DNA of 64,000 bases from assembly GCF_001509795.1 (NCBI RefSeq), contig NZ_LLZN01000001.1:310001-374000 (forward strand), read 5' to 3'. Positions within the stretch are counted from its first letter, which is position 1, and each line of letters starts with the position of its first letter. Under the pieces are notes generated by a model that saw only the letters and a program-made list of their open reading frames with translations, had not been told where the DNA came from and searched no databases. This DNA is from Streptomyces sp. NRRL WC-3605. GTDB taxonomy: Bacteria; Actinomycetota; Actinomycetes; Streptomycetales; Streptomycetaceae. This document shows, piece after piece, positions 40,022 to 48,385 of this stretch. The translations under genes and the position numbers were made by a program.

Positions 40022-40984
40022 ATGCGACCGCGCATCCGTACGACGGCCGCCGTGGCCGTGGCGTCCTCGTTGGCGCTGCTCACCGGCTGCGGCGCCGCCG
40101 ACATGACCAAGCAGGCGTCGCCCTTCGCCAACGCCGAGGGCGCCAGGACGGTCACCCTGTCCGTGCAGTCCTGGGTGGGCGCCCAGGCCAACGTGGCCGT
40201 CGCCCAGTACCTCCTGGAGCACGAGCTCGGCTACCGCGTCGACACCGTGCAGATCGACGAGGTGCCCGCCTGGGACGCGCTCAGCCAGGGCCGGGTCGAC
40301 GCCCTCCTGGAGGACTGGGGGCACCCGGACGAGGAGAAGCGGTACGTCGACGACAAGAAGACGATCGTGAACGCCGGCGACCTCGGCGTCACCGGGCACA
40401 TCGGCTGGTACGTCCCGACGTATTTCGCGAAGGCTCACCCGGACGTCACCGACTGGAAGAACCTCAACAAGTACGCCGACCAGCTCCGTACGCCGGAGAG
40501 CGGCGGCAAGGGCCAGCTGATGGACGGCTCGCCGTCCTACGTCACCAACGACAAGGCGCTGGTGAAGAACCTCGACCTGGACTACCAGGTGGTGTTCGCC
40601 GGCTCCGAGGCGGCGCAGATCACCCAGATCAAGCAGTTCGCCAAGGAGAAGAAGCCCTTCCTGACGTACTGGTACGAGCCGCAGTGGCTGTTCGAGAAGG
40701 TCCCGATGACCGAGGTGAAGCTGCCCGCGTACAAGGAGGGCTGCGACGCCGACCCGGAGAAGGTCGCCTGCGCCTACCCGCACACCCCGCTCCAGAAGTA
40801 CCTCAACGCGGACTTCGCCAAGAGCGGCGGTGACGCGGCGGCCCTGCTGAAGAACTTCACGTGGACCACCGAGGACCAGAACGAGGTCTCCCTGCTGATC
40901 GCCCAGCAGAAGCTGTCGCCCGAGGAGGCGGCGAAGAAGTGGGTCGACCGCCACGAGTCCGACTGGAAGAAGTGGCTGCCCTGA
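40022..40984 (+). CDS. Glycine betaine/choline-type ABC substrate-binding lipoprotein
   Basis: A 320-residue lipoprotein with a signal peptide and lipobox LLTGC at about residues 17-21. The mature part matches the OpuAC/ProX family: VQSWVGAQANVAVAQYLLEHELGY near the start, DEVPAWDALSQGRVDALLEDWG, and Trp/Tyr-rich segments (YWYEPQWLFEKV) that form the aromatic cage for quaternary ammonium ligands. It completes a four-part importer with the ATPase and fused permease, following betB-betA. Whether choline or glycine betaine is preferred is not evident. Confidence 0.88.
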   Translation: MRPRIRTTAAVAVASSLALLTGCGAADMTKQASPFANAEGARTVTLSVQSWVGAQANVAVAQYLLEHELGYRVDTVQIDEVPAWDALSQGRVDALLEDWGHPDEEKRYVDDKKTIVNAGDLGVTGHIGWYVPTYFAKAHPDVTDWKNLNKYADQLRTPESGGKGQLMDGSPSYVTNDKALVKNLDLDYQVVFAGSEAAQITQIKQFAKEKKPFLTYWYEPQWLFEKVPMTEVKLPAYKEGCDADPEKVACAYPHTPLQKYLNADFAKSGGDAAALLKNFTWTTEDQNEVSLLIAQQKLSPEEAAKKWVDRHESDWKKWLP

Positions 40985-41005
40985 CCCCCACGGCCCCACT
41001 CCACC

Positions 41006-41061
41006 GGGCCGAAGCCCGGCCCGACCCCGCCGCATGGCCGGGTCGGGCCGGGCTTCGGCCC
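41006..41061. terminator. Strong bidirectional terminator after the osmoprotectant operon
   Basis: A perfect 22-bp inverted repeat (left arm 41006-41027 from GGGCCGAAGCCCGG, right arm 41040-41061) with a 12-base loop lies between convergent genes. Confidence 0.9.
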
Positions 41062-41086
41062 GTCAGGGGGAGCCGGCTCTTGAGGA

Positions 41087-41620
41087 TCAGCCGTGCTGGC
41101 CCGGCTGGTAGTGGCCCGGCGTCAGGCGGCAGGTGACGCCGAAGCGGTTCCAGGCGTTGATCACCGTGATCGCGGCGATCAGCTGGGACAGCTCCGCCTC
41201 CTCGAAGTGCCCGGCGGCCCGCTCGAACACCTCGTCCGGCACGAAACCGTCCGTGAGGACCGTGACGGCCTCCGTCAGCTCCAGCGCCGCGCACTCCTTC
41301 TCGGTGTAGAAGTGCCGTGACTCCTCCCAGGCGGCCAGCTGCACGATCCGCTCGACGCTCTCGCCGGCCGCGAGGGCGTCCTTGGAGTGCATGTCGAGGC
41401 AGTAGGCGCAGTGGTTGAGCTGGGAGGCGCGGACCTTCACCAGCTCGAGCAGCCGGGCGTCGAGGCCCTTCCGGGCGGCGGCGTCCAGGCGGACCATCGC
41501 CTTGTAGACCTCGGGGGAGTGGCGGACCCACTCCAGACGGGCGGGGTGCTCGGCGGCGTAGGACTCGGGGGCGGAGGCCGGGGTGGCCGCCGCGGGCGTG
41601 GTGTTCGTCGTGGTCGTCAT
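41087..41620 (-). CDS. Carboxymuconolactone decarboxylase / AhpD-like protein
   Basis: A 177-residue cytoplasmic protein of the CMD/AhpD family. The redox motif HCAYCLDMHSKDA has the C-x-x-C and downstream His typical of alkylhydroperoxidase-like members, so it may reduce peroxides or act as a thiol antioxidant. The first 20 residues are a Thr/Ala/Pro tail. ATG 41620 is 46 bases from the divergent MocR regulator, which may control it. The actual substrate is unknown. Confidence 0.85.
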   Translation of the reverse strand: MTTTTNTTPAAATPASAPESYAAEHPARLEWVRHSPEVYKAMVRLDAAARKGLDARLLELVKVRASQLNHCAYCLDMHSKDALAAGESVERIVQLAAWEESRHFYTEKECAALELTEAVTVLTDGFVPDEVFERAAGHFEEAELSQLIAAITVINAWNRFGVTCRLTPGHYQPGQHG

Positions 41621-41666
41621 GCCTCGACCCTAGGAGCGGGGCAGCCCAGGAGTATGGTCCATTTCC

Positions 41667-43058
41667 ATGGCGGAACGCTGGGCCACTTTCGGCATCGACC
41701 TGCACCTCGACCCCGCGGGCCCCGGGCTGCGCCGGGGCCTCACCGACGCCCTGCGCGAGGCCGTCCGCACCGGCCGGCTCGCACCCGGCACCCGACTGCC
41801 GTCCTCCCGTTCCCTCGCGGCGGACCTCGGCATCGCCCGCAACACCGTCGCCGACGCGTACGCCGACCTGGTCGCCGAGGGCTGGCTCACCGCACGGCAG
41901 GGATCGGGCACCCGGGTGGCCGACCGCCCGGTGATCCCGCCGCCCGGCACCCCCGTACCGCCCCGCCCGGCAGGCCCCCGCCCCGCCCACGACCTGGTCC
42001 CCGGCACTCCCGACCTCGCCGCGTTCCCGCGGACCGAGTGGCTGCGGGCGGCCCGCCGCGCCTTCCTCGCCGCGCCCAACCAGAGCCTCGGCTACGGCGA
42101 TCCGCGCGGCCGGCCCGAACTGCGCCTCGCGCTCGCCGGCTATCTCGCGCGCGCCCGGGGTGTGCGCGCCCACCCCGAGCACATCGTGGTGTGCTCGGGG
42201 TTCCTGCACGGCCTGCGCCTGCTCGGCCGGGTCCTGCGGGCGCGCGGCGCGGGCGCGGTCGCCGTGGAGTCGTACGGCCTGGCGCCGCACCGGCGGCAGC
42301 TGACGGCGGCCGGCCTGGCGGTCCCAGCCCTGCCCTTCGACGCACGCGGCACCGACCCGGGCGCGGTGCCGGCCGACGCCGCGGCCGTCCTGCTCACCTC
42401 CGCCCACCAGTTCCCCATGGGCGTGCCCCTGCACCAGAGCCGCCGCACCCCCGTCGTGGAGTGGGCGCGCCGCACCGGCGGACTGGTCCTCGAGGACGAC
42501 TACGACGGCGAGTTCCGCTACGACCGCCAGCCCGTCGGCGCCCTCCAGGGCCTCGACCCCGGCCACGTCGTCTACCTCGGCACCGCCAGCAAGTCCCTCG
42601 CCCCCGGTCTGCGCCTGGCCTGGATGGTGCTGCCGCCCGCGCTGGTCGAGGAGGTGACCGAGGCCAAGGGCGGCTCCGACACCTGCGGGGTGCTCGACCA
42701 GCTGACCCTGGCGGAGTTCCTCACCTCCGGCGCCTACGACCGGCACGTCCGCGCGGCCCGCCTGCGCTACCGGCGCCGCCGGGACGCCCTGGTGCGGGCC
42801 CTCGCCGTCAGCGCCCCCCACATCCCCGTCACCGGCATCGCCGCCGGCCTGCACGCCGTCCTGCGCCTCCCGCCCGGCACCGAGGGCACGGTCGTCCAGG
42901 CGGCCGCCTGGCAGAACCTGGCCCTGCACGGCCTCGGCTTCTACCGCCACGAACAGGCCGTGGCCGACCCCCTCGACGCCCTGGTCGTGGGCTACGGCAC
43001 CCCACCGGACCACGCGTGGGCGGGAACGCTGGAGGCCCTGTGCAGGGTGCTGCCCTGA
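41667..43058 (+). CDS. MocR/PdxR-family transcriptional regulator
   Basis: A 463-residue regulator: an N-terminal GntR winged helix (residues about 15-80; PGTRLPSSRSLAADLGIARN) joined to a class I aminotransferase-like PLP domain. The domain has EDDYDGEFRYD and GTASKSLAPGLRLAW, with the PLP Lys. MocR proteins usually regulate PLP or amino-acid-related genes next to them. Here the divergent neighbour, 46 bases away, is the AhpD-like gene. ATG 41667 is within the shared short promoter region. The effector is unknown. Confidence 0.88.
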   Translation: MAERWATFGIDLHLDPAGPGLRRGLTDALREAVRTGRLAPGTRLPSSRSLAADLGIARNTVADAYADLVAEGWLTARQGSGTRVADRPVIPPPGTPVPPRPAGPRPAHDLVPGTPDLAAFPRTEWLRAARRAFLAAPNQSLGYGDPRGRPELRLALAGYLARARGVRAHPEHIVVCSGFLHGLRLLGRVLRARGAGAVAVESYGLAPHRRQLTAAGLAVPALPFDARGTDPGAVPADAAAVLLTSAHQFPMGVPLHQSRRTPVVEWARRTGGLVLEDDYDGEFRYDRQPVGALQGLDPGHVVYLGTASKSLAPGLRLAWMVLPPALVEEVTEAKGGSDTCGVLDQLTLAEFLTSGAYDRHVRAARLRYRRRRDALVRALAVSAPHIPVTGIAAGLHAVLRLPPGTEGTVVQAAAWQNLALHGLGFYRHEQAVADPLDALVVGYGTPPDHAWAGTLEALCRVLP

Positions 43059-43069
43059 GAGCCGCCCCC

Positions 43070-43171
43070 GCCTCCCTGGGCGCTCGCCGTCCGCGCCGCC
43101 ATGGCCTGGAGCACGGTCGCCGCTCCGAAGCAGACCGCCGCCCCCCACGCGCAAACCATCCCCAACAGCAC
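43070..43171 (-). pseudogene. Remnant of a DMT/EamA-type membrane transporter (N-terminal fragment)
   Basis: Reading the minus strand gives MVCAWGAAVCFGAATVLQA followed by MAARTASA, with a preceding Leu-rich stretch, very like the first helix of Streptomyces integral membrane proteins of the DMT/EamA group. After about 34 codons it runs into a Gly/Ser stretch and then antisense to the mocR 3' end, so the rest of the gene is missing. GTG 43171 or ATG 43159 may have been the start. Assignment to a transporter family is by pattern and is tentative. Confidence 0.5.
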
Positions 43172-43296
43172 AAAGCGACTCCAGGGGAGGAGGAGATCGA
43201 CAGCCCCGCGACGGCGACGCGCCCACCCGGTCTCTACGCTGTCTGTCTGACGAACCACGGACAACGACGGCAGGCATTTCCACGGGGGTGGGACAC

Positions 43297-43629
43297 ATGG
43301 CGGATGGACGACGGCGGCTGCGCTCCAGCACGGTCGTGCTCGGAGGCATGGGGGTCGTGGCCGCGGCCCTGACCTCCTGCGGCTCCGACCCCGACCGGCG
43401 CTGCGTCGACCGGGACAGCTACACCTACGAGGGCTACAAGGTCGTCGCGGACAAGAACTGCACGTCGGGCTCCTCCTCCGGCAAGGGCCGCAAGACGTCC
43501 GGCCGGGCCGACGCCGCCTGGTACTACGACGCCGACGTGTCCCGCGGCCGCGCCGACGACGGCACCTTCAGCCGCAGCGAGGCCGTCGACCGGGGCGGCT
43601 TCGGCTGCTCCGGCAGCGGCGGCGGCTGA
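43297..43629 (+). CDS. Small lipoprotein preceding glutathionylspermidine synthase-like gene
   Basis: A 110-residue protein with an Arg-rich start, a hydrophobic segment (SSTVVLGGMGVVAAAL) and the lipobox LTSC, so it is probably a lipoprotein. The mature chain is Gly, Ser and Asp rich with four further Cys, ending CSGSGGG. ATG 43297 follows GGGGGTGGG. It lies 14 bases upstream of the ATP-grasp gene, an arrangement comparable to E. coli ygiB-ygiC, though I see no firm sequence similarity to YgiB. Function unknown. Confidence 0.7.
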   Translation: MADGRRRLRSSTVVLGGMGVVAAALTSCGSDPDRRCVDRDSYTYEGYKVVADKNCTSGSSSGKGRKTSGRADAAWYYDADVSRGRADDGTFSRSEAVDRGGFGCSGSGGG

Positions 43630-43643
43630 ACGGGGACGCCCCG

Positions 43644-44828
43644 ATGCAGCGTCGCACCATCGAACCCCGCCCCGGCTGGCAGCGGACGGTCGAGGAGCAG
43701 GGACTCGTCTACCCCCTCACCCGCCACCCCGACGGCTCCCTGCGCCCCTACTGGGACGAGAGCGCCTACTACGTCTTCTCCCTGGACGAGGTCGAGGCGC
43801 TGGAGGACGTCGTCACGGAGCTGCACGGCATGTGCCTCGCCGCGGCCGACCACATCGTCTCCGCGGACCGCTTCGCCGACCTCGGCATCACCGACCCCCG
43901 GGTCGTGGACGCGGTCGCCGAGTCCTGGCGCCGGCGCGCCGAACTTCCCTCAATGTACGGCCGCTTCGACCTGCGCTACGACGGCACCGGGCCGGCCAAA
44001 CTGCTGGAGTACAACGCCGACACCCCCACCTCGCTCGTGGAGGCCGCCTCACCCCAGTGGTTCTGGATGGAGGAGCGCTTCCCCGGCGCCGACCAGTGGA
44101 ACTCCCTCCACGAACGCCTGGTCGACACCTGGCGGAACCAGTCCGGGCGGCTCCCGCCCGGCAGCCCCCTGTACTTCGCGTACTCCTCGGCCGACGAACT
44201 CGGTGAGGACCTGATGACCGTCGCCTATCTGAAGGAGACGGCCGAGCAGGCAGGTCTGGACACCGGCTGGATCTCCATGGAGGAGATCGGCTGGGACCCC
44301 CTCTCGGGCCGCTTCGTCGACACCCGGCTCCGGTTCATCCGCAGCTGCTTCAAGCTCTACCCGTGGGAGTGGCTGACCACCGACCGCTTCGCCGGGCACG
44401 TCCTCGACACCCTCGACAACGGCGGCGGCACGGGCACCACGCTGTGGATCGAGCCCGCCTGGAAGATGCTCCTCAGCAACAAGGCCCTCCTCGCCGTCCT
44501 GTGGGACCTCTTCCCGGACCACCCCAACCTCCTGCCCGCCCACCTCGACGGTCCCCGCGACCTGGCCGACACGACCGGCTACGTCGCCAAGCCACTGCTC
44601 GGCCGCGAGGGCGCCGGGGTCACCGTGCACGAGAAGGGCGCGCCCGCCGAGGTGCGCGACGAGCCGTGCTGCTACCAGCAGCTCGCCCCGCTCCCCGCGT
44701 TCGACGGCAACCACGTCGTCCTCGGCGCCTGGGTCGTCGAGGACGAGCCCGCCGGCCTCGGCATCCGCGAGTCCTCCGGACTGATCACCGACGAGTACGC
44801 CCGCTTCCTCCCGCACGTGATCCTGTGA
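43644..44828 (+). CDS. Glutathionylspermidine synthase-family ATP-grasp ligase
   Basis: A 394-residue ATP-grasp enzyme of the YgiC/YjfC group, homologous to the synthetase half of glutathionylspermidine synthase and lacking the N-terminal amidase domain. Motifs: GRFDLRYDGTGPAKLLEYNADTP split around residues 105-127 with the family signature LLEYNADTPTSL, WIEPAWKMLLSNKALL, and GYVAKPLLGREGAGV as the ATP-binding loop. Streptomyces use mycothiol rather than glutathione, so the substrates are unlikely to be those of the E. coli enzyme. It forms a pair with the upstream lipoprotein gene. Confidence 0.87.
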   Translation: MQRRTIEPRPGWQRTVEEQGLVYPLTRHPDGSLRPYWDESAYYVFSLDEVEALEDVVTELHGMCLAAADHIVSADRFADLGITDPRVVDAVAESWRRRAELPSMYGRFDLRYDGTGPAKLLEYNADTPTSLVEAASPQWFWMEERFPGADQWNSLHERLVDTWRNQSGRLPPGSPLYFAYSSADELGEDLMTVAYLKETAEQAGLDTGWISMEEIGWDPLSGRFVDTRLRFIRSCFKLYPWEWLTTDRFAGHVLDTLDNGGGTGTTLWIEPAWKMLLSNKALLAVLWDLFPDHPNLLPAHLDGPRDLADTTGYVAKPLLGREGAGVTVHEKGAPAEVRDEPCCYQQLAPLPAFDGNHVVLGAWVVEDEPAGLGIRESSGLITDEYARFLPHVIL

Positions 44829-44851
44829 CAGCTGTGCCCCTTGTGAAGCCG

Positions 44852-44911
44852 TGACCACGTGACAGCCATGACCGTGTGAAGCCTTGACCACGTGACAGCC
44901 GTGACCGTGTG
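44852..44911. repeat. 33-bp tandem repeat downstream of the ATP-grasp gene
   Basis: TGACCACGTGACAGCC(A/G)TGACCGTGTG, 27 bases, occurs at 44852-44878 and 44885-44911 (33-base period), with a partial copy before at about 44825-44848. Each copy has a CACGTG palindrome. Confidence 0.8.
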
Positions 44912-45027
44912 GTGCCGTGATCCTCCGACGGCACCCCCGGCCCGGCAGCCCGCGCCGGGCGGCCTCCGGTGCCCGGCCCGCATGGTGGACGTGCGGCCCT
45001 GCGCCCCTGCCTGCCCGGTAGGCTGGC

Positions 45028-45124
45028 TCACGGGCCGTGACTGGCGCGCTGGGATGGACCAACCATCGGGGAGCGGCCCCCTGGACCTCGTCCAGACCGA
45101 GTGCCGTGCGCCTGGGCCGTCCCG
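45028..45124 (+). ncRNA. ZTP riboswitch (pfl motif) upstream of glyA
   Basis: The aptamer matches the pfl consensus in order: GGGCCGTGACTGGCGC (45032-45047), a small stem GGATGG/ACCATC, then TCGGGGAGCGG (45066-45076), a variable linker, and GCCGTGCGCCTGGGC (45103-45117). ZTP and ZMP bind this fold, signalling 10-formyl-THF shortage; glyA is a classic target. In the linker, GGACCTC (45083-45089) is complementary to GAGGTCC (45147-45153) across the glyA ribosome-binding site, so ligand binding could free the site (inference). No search was run. Confidence 0.9.
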
Positions 45125-45155
45125 TGAACGCTGCACACGACGTCCGGAGGTCCCC

Positions 45156-46604
45156 ATGCCAGCCGAGTCCCTGTCTCCCGAGTCCACCGCCTTCCGTGCC
45201 GCCCTCGACGTGATCCGCGCCGTCGAGCCGCGCGTGGCCGACGCGATCGGCCAGGAGGTCGCCGACCAGCGCGAGATGCTCAAGCTGATCGCCTCCGAGA
45301 ACTACGCCTCCCCGGCCACCCTGCTGGCGATGGGCAACTGGTTCAGCGACAAGTACGCCGAGGGCACCGTCGGCCGCCGCTTCTACGCCGGCTGCCGCAA
45401 CGTCGACACCGTCGAGTCCCTGGCCGCCGAGCACGCCAAGGAACTGTTCGGCGCCCGGCACGCCTACGTCCAGCCGCACTCCGGCATCGACGCCAACCTC
45501 GTCGCCTTCTGGGCCGTCCTCGCCGACCGGGTCGAGGCCCCCGCCCTGAAGAAGGCCGGCGTCCGCCAGGTCAACGACCTCTCCGAGGCCGACTGGGCCG
45601 AACTGCGCCGCGCCTTCGGCAACCAGCGCATGCTCGGCATGTCCCTGGACGCCGGCGGCCACCTCACCCACGGCTTCCGCCCGAACATCTCCGGCAAGAT
45701 GTTCGACCAGCGCTCCTACGGCACCGACCCGGCCACCGGCCTGATCGACTACGAGGCGCTGCGCGTGTCCGCCCGCGAGTTCAAGCCGCTGATCATCGTC
45801 GCCGGCTACTCCGCGTACCCCCGTCTCGTGAACTTCCGGATCATGCGCGAGATCGCCGACGAGGTCGGCGCCACGCTCATGGTCGACATGGCCCACTTCG
45901 CCGGTCTCGTCGCCGGCAAGGTCCTCACCGGCGACTTCGACCCGGTCCCGCACGCCCAGATCGTCACCACCACCACCCACAAGTCGCTGCGCGGCCCGCG
46001 CGGCGGCATGGTCCTGTGCGACGACTCCCTCAAGGACCAGGTCGACCGCGGCTGCCCGATGGTCCTCGGCGGCCCGCTCCCGCACGTCATGGCCGCCAAG
46101 GCCGTCGCCCTCGCCGAGGCCCGGCAGCCCGCCTTCCAGGACTACGCCCAGCGCATCGTGGACAACTCCCGCGCGCTGGCCGAGGGCCTGATGCGCCGGG
46201 GCGCCACCCTGGTCACCGGCGGCACCGACAACCACCTCAACCTGATCGACGTCGCCTCCTCCTACGGACTGACCGGCCGCCAGGCCGAGGCCGCTCTCCT
46301 CGACTCCGGCATCGTCACCAACCGCAACGCCATCCCGGCCGACCCGAACGGCGCCTGGTACACGTCCGGCATCCGCGTCGGCACGCCCGCCCTGACCACC
46401 CGGGGTCTCGGCACCGCCGAGATGGACGAGGTCGCCGCCCTCATCGACCGCGTCCTCACCACCACCGAGCCGGGCACCACCAAGTCGGGCGCCCCCTCCA
46501 AGGCGGCCCACATCCTCGACGCGAAGGTCTCGGACGAGATCTCCCGCCGGGCCACCGACCTCGTGGCAGGCTTCCCGCTGTACCCGCAGGTCGACCTGGG
46601 CTGA
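45156..46604 (+). CDS. glyA: Serine hydroxymethyltransferase (long form)
   Basis: PLP enzyme converting serine and THF to glycine and 5,10-methylene-THF, the main one-carbon supply. The 482-residue protein is longer than the usual 415-430, with inserts near residues 120-165 and 320. [28 protein letters not shown] (PLP Lys in THKSLRG) and [10 protein letters not shown] are family hallmarks. ATG 45156 follows CCGGAGG and removes an upstream in-frame stretch that spans the riboswitch. Expression is probably under ZTP control. Its product pool feeds FolD, PurN and PurH. Confidence 0.95.
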   Translation: MPAESLSPESTAFRAALDVIRAVEPRVADAIGQEVADQREMLKLIASENYASPATLLAMGNWFSDKYAEGTVGRRFYAGCRNVDTVESLAAEHAKELFGARHAYVQPHSGIDANLVAFWAVLADRVEAPALKKAGVRQVNDLSEADWAELRRAFGNQRMLGMSLDAGGHLTHGFRPNISGKMFDQRSYGTDPATGLIDYEALRVSAREFKPLIIVAGYSAYPRLVNFRIMREIADEVGATLMVDMAHFAGLVAGKVLTGDFDPVPHAQIVTTTTHKSLRGPRGGMVLCDDSLKDQVDRGCPMVLGGPLPHVMAAKAVALAEARQPAFQDYAQRIVDNSRALAEGLMRRGATLVTGGTDNHLNLIDVASSYGLTGRQAEAALLDSGIVTNRNAIPADPNGAWYTSGIRVGTPALTTRGLGTAEMDEVAALIDRVLTTTEPGTTKSGAPSKAAHILDAKVSDEISRRATDLVAGFPLYPQVDLG

Positions 46605-46629
46605 CGTCCCGGTGACGCGCCCCGGCGCC

Positions 46630-47412
46630 TCACCGGTCCAGGTCGATCAGCTCCTGGCGCGGCTCCTCCCGCGGCGGTCCGGCTCCCCGCCGGGCCGCCG
46701 CGCGGCGTATCAGCGCGGTCCCGCCGGCCCCGGCCGCGACCCCGACGGCGAGCCCCGCCACCGCCCACCGCACCTCGCCCGCACCCGGTCCGGGGCTCGC
46801 CCGGTCTCCGCCCGCGGCCACGGCCTCCGTCCCCACCGGGCCGCCCTCCGCGCCGCCGAGCAGCCGCCCCCGCTCCAGCCGCTGGAGGACGGACCGCGGT
46901 GCGCGATGCCAGCGGATGTCGTCGTCCTCGACGTCCGGCGCGAGGTCCGAGCGCACCCAAGGGGTCCCGTCGCCGGCCACGAACAGCTGGTCCTGCCGCC
47001 GCAGGGCCACGTCGCCGCCGGGCGCCCGGTCCGTCTGCGGCCAGCCGCCGACACCCGTCATCCCCCACAGCACGGTGAGCCGGACCGGTGGATGACGTCC
47101 CTCGACCCACGCCTCGGGCACCCGCTCCGTCCCCGTGTACGCGGGCTGGAACAGCTGCCACAGCCGGGCGAAGTCCCGGTCGCCGGAGTGCAGTGCCGTC
47201 GTCCGCCCATCGGCGCCCGCGACGACCACCGCCACATCGGGAACGTCCCGCACCCGCACCGGCGCCGCCCAGGCGACCGCCACGGGCCCGCAGACCAGCG
47301 CCCCCGACACCAGCACGAGCACCGCACCCCCGGTCCCCGCACCGCCCGCACCCCACCGCCGCCGCCCTCCGAGCCGTCCGCGCCGCCCAGGCCCCACCTC
47401 CGTCGCTCCCAT
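46630..47412 (-). CDS. Membrane protein A of an ECF-sigma-linked cluster
   Basis: A 260-residue protein with an N-terminal hydrophobic segment (AVLVLVSGALVCGPVAVAWA), an extracytoplasmic domain of about 150 residues, and a C-terminal membrane helix (AVAGLAVGVAAGAGGTALI). The ectodomain shares VAVVVAGADGRTTALHSGD and a WHRAPRSVLQRLE segment with the next gene, so the two are paralogues, and both end with a PRQEL tail. ATG 47412 follows GGGGAGGGGAG. The gap to the upstream paralogue is 35 bases, indicating co-transcription. No known domain; function unknown. Confidence 0.72.
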   Translation of the reverse strand: MGATEVGPGRRGRLGGRRRWGAGGAGTGGAVLVLVSGALVCGPVAVAWAAPVRVRDVPDVAVVVAGADGRTTALHSGDRDFARLWQLFQPAYTGTERVPEAWVEGRHPPVRLTVLWGMTGVGGWPQTDRAPGGDVALRRQDQLFVAGDGTPWVRSDLAPDVEDDDIRWHRAPRSVLQRLERGRLLGGAEGGPVGTEAVAAGGDRASPGPGAGEVRWAVAGLAVGVAAGAGGTALIRRAAARRGAGPPREEPRQELIDLDR

Positions 47413-47447
47413 GACTCCCCTCCCCGTCCGATGCCCCGCCCTGCCGG

Positions 47448-48182
47448 TCACACGTCCCGCAGCTCCTGGCGCGGCCCCGGCTCACCTCGCAGCCGGTCCC
47501 AGGGGCGCCGGGATACGAACGGGCGCAGGCTCAGCGCCAGGACCGCTCCGGCCACCGCGCCCGGCACCGCCCACCACCACCCCGTACCGGCACCCGGTCC
47601 GCCCGCCGCCCGGGCGGCAGGCGGTGCCGAGGCGGCCTCCGACGGCTGGGCGGCCGGTACCTCCGGGGCGTCCCGTGTCTCCTCGTACGCCCCCGGTGTC
47701 GAGGTCGGCCCGCCCGTCAGGTCGAGATCGTCGAACAGGGCGCGCAGCTCGTCCGGACGGGCGGCCCGGTACCAGGAGCCGTGCGTCCGCCGCTCGACGT
47801 CCGTCGTCCGGAATATCCACACGTCCTTGCCGCGGGCCATGCGGTGCACCCGGTCGATGCGCCACGGCATCACGTCGTGCACCATCCAGGTGACGTTGAT
47901 CTGGTCGGCCGCCATCAGCGCCTCGTCCGGCGGCTGCTCCCGGAATCCCCTGGCCGGGGTGCCGAGGAGCCTCTCCAACGCGACGTACTCCCGGTCGGAG
48001 TGGTACAGCGCCGCCGTCCGCTGGTTCCCCGGCGCCGCCAGGAGCACGCTGGTCGGCCCGCCCGCGGACGCCATCGGCGCCGCTCCCCACAGCAGCAGGG
48101 CACATCCCGCCAGCAACGCTCCGCCCACGCCCGCGAGTCGGCGCCCCGCGCCCCGCAGCCGGCCCTCTCCGACTCCCCACAT
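47448..48182 (-). CDS. Membrane protein B of an ECF-sigma-linked cluster, paralogue of A
   Basis: A 244-residue protein with a signal-type N-terminal helix (LAGVGGALLAGCALLLWGAA), an ectodomain with RTAALYHSDREYVALERLL and ALMAADQINVTWMVHDVMP stretches, and a C-terminal helix (WWWAVPGAVAGAVLALSL). The topology and sequence resemble the adjacent 46630-47412 gene. ATG 48182 is a conservative start (a GTG at 48227 also reads in frame). A promoter-like element matching the one before the ECF sigma gene lies about 60 bases upstream, so it should belong to that regulon. Function unknown. Confidence 0.7.
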   Translation of the reverse strand: MWGVGEGRLRGAGRRLAGVGGALLAGCALLLWGAAPMASAGGPTSVLLAAPGNQRTAALYHSDREYVALERLLGTPARGFREQPPDEALMAADQINVTWMVHDVMPWRIDRVHRMARGKDVWIFRTTDVERRTHGSWYRAARPDELRALFDDLDLTGGPTSTPGAYEETRDAPEVPAAQPSEAASAPPAARAAGGPGAGTGWWWAVPGAVAGAVLALSLRPFVSRRPWDRLRGEPGPRQELRDV

Positions 48183-48241
48183 CCGAACCCCCAACCCGAG
48201 CGGTCCCCGAGCGGCCCGTCCCCGCACCGCATGACACTTCT

Positions 48242-48270
48242 GGTACACCGCCCGCCCCCTCCCGGTTCCC
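48242..48270 (-). promoter_or_regulatory. ECF-type promoter upstream of membrane protein B gene
   Basis: On the minus strand, GGGAACC (48264-48270) and GTACC (48242-48246) are separated by 17 bases, with GGGCGGTGTACCA around the -10. The same boxes and spacing occur before the ECF sigma gene at 49854-49882. Confidence 0.7.
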
Positions 48271-48290
48271 ACCTCAGACCCAGCTTTTTT

Positions 48291-48352
48291 GAGACCGAGA
48301 CCGAGACCGAGATTGAGACCGAGACCGGGACCGAGACGGAGACGGAGACCGG
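48291..48352. repeat. (GAGACC)n hexanucleotide tract
   Basis: About ten imperfect GAGACC/GAGACG hexamers in the 203-base gap between the membrane protein B gene and the membrane regulator gene. Such tracts are prone to slippage. No gene here. Confidence 0.85.
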
Positions 48353-48385
48353 GCCCTGGCCCGCGCCGCCACCGTGGGCGCGACC

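Noticed and set aside
37810..40191. A 793-codon minus-strand frame over the permease.
   Set aside because: Antisense to the fused permease; Asp/Gln/Gly-rich shadow composition.
40857..43349. An 830-codon minus-strand frame over the AhpD-like and mocR genes.
   Set aside because: Mixture of shadow frames; the real minus-strand gene here is 41087-41620 in another frame.
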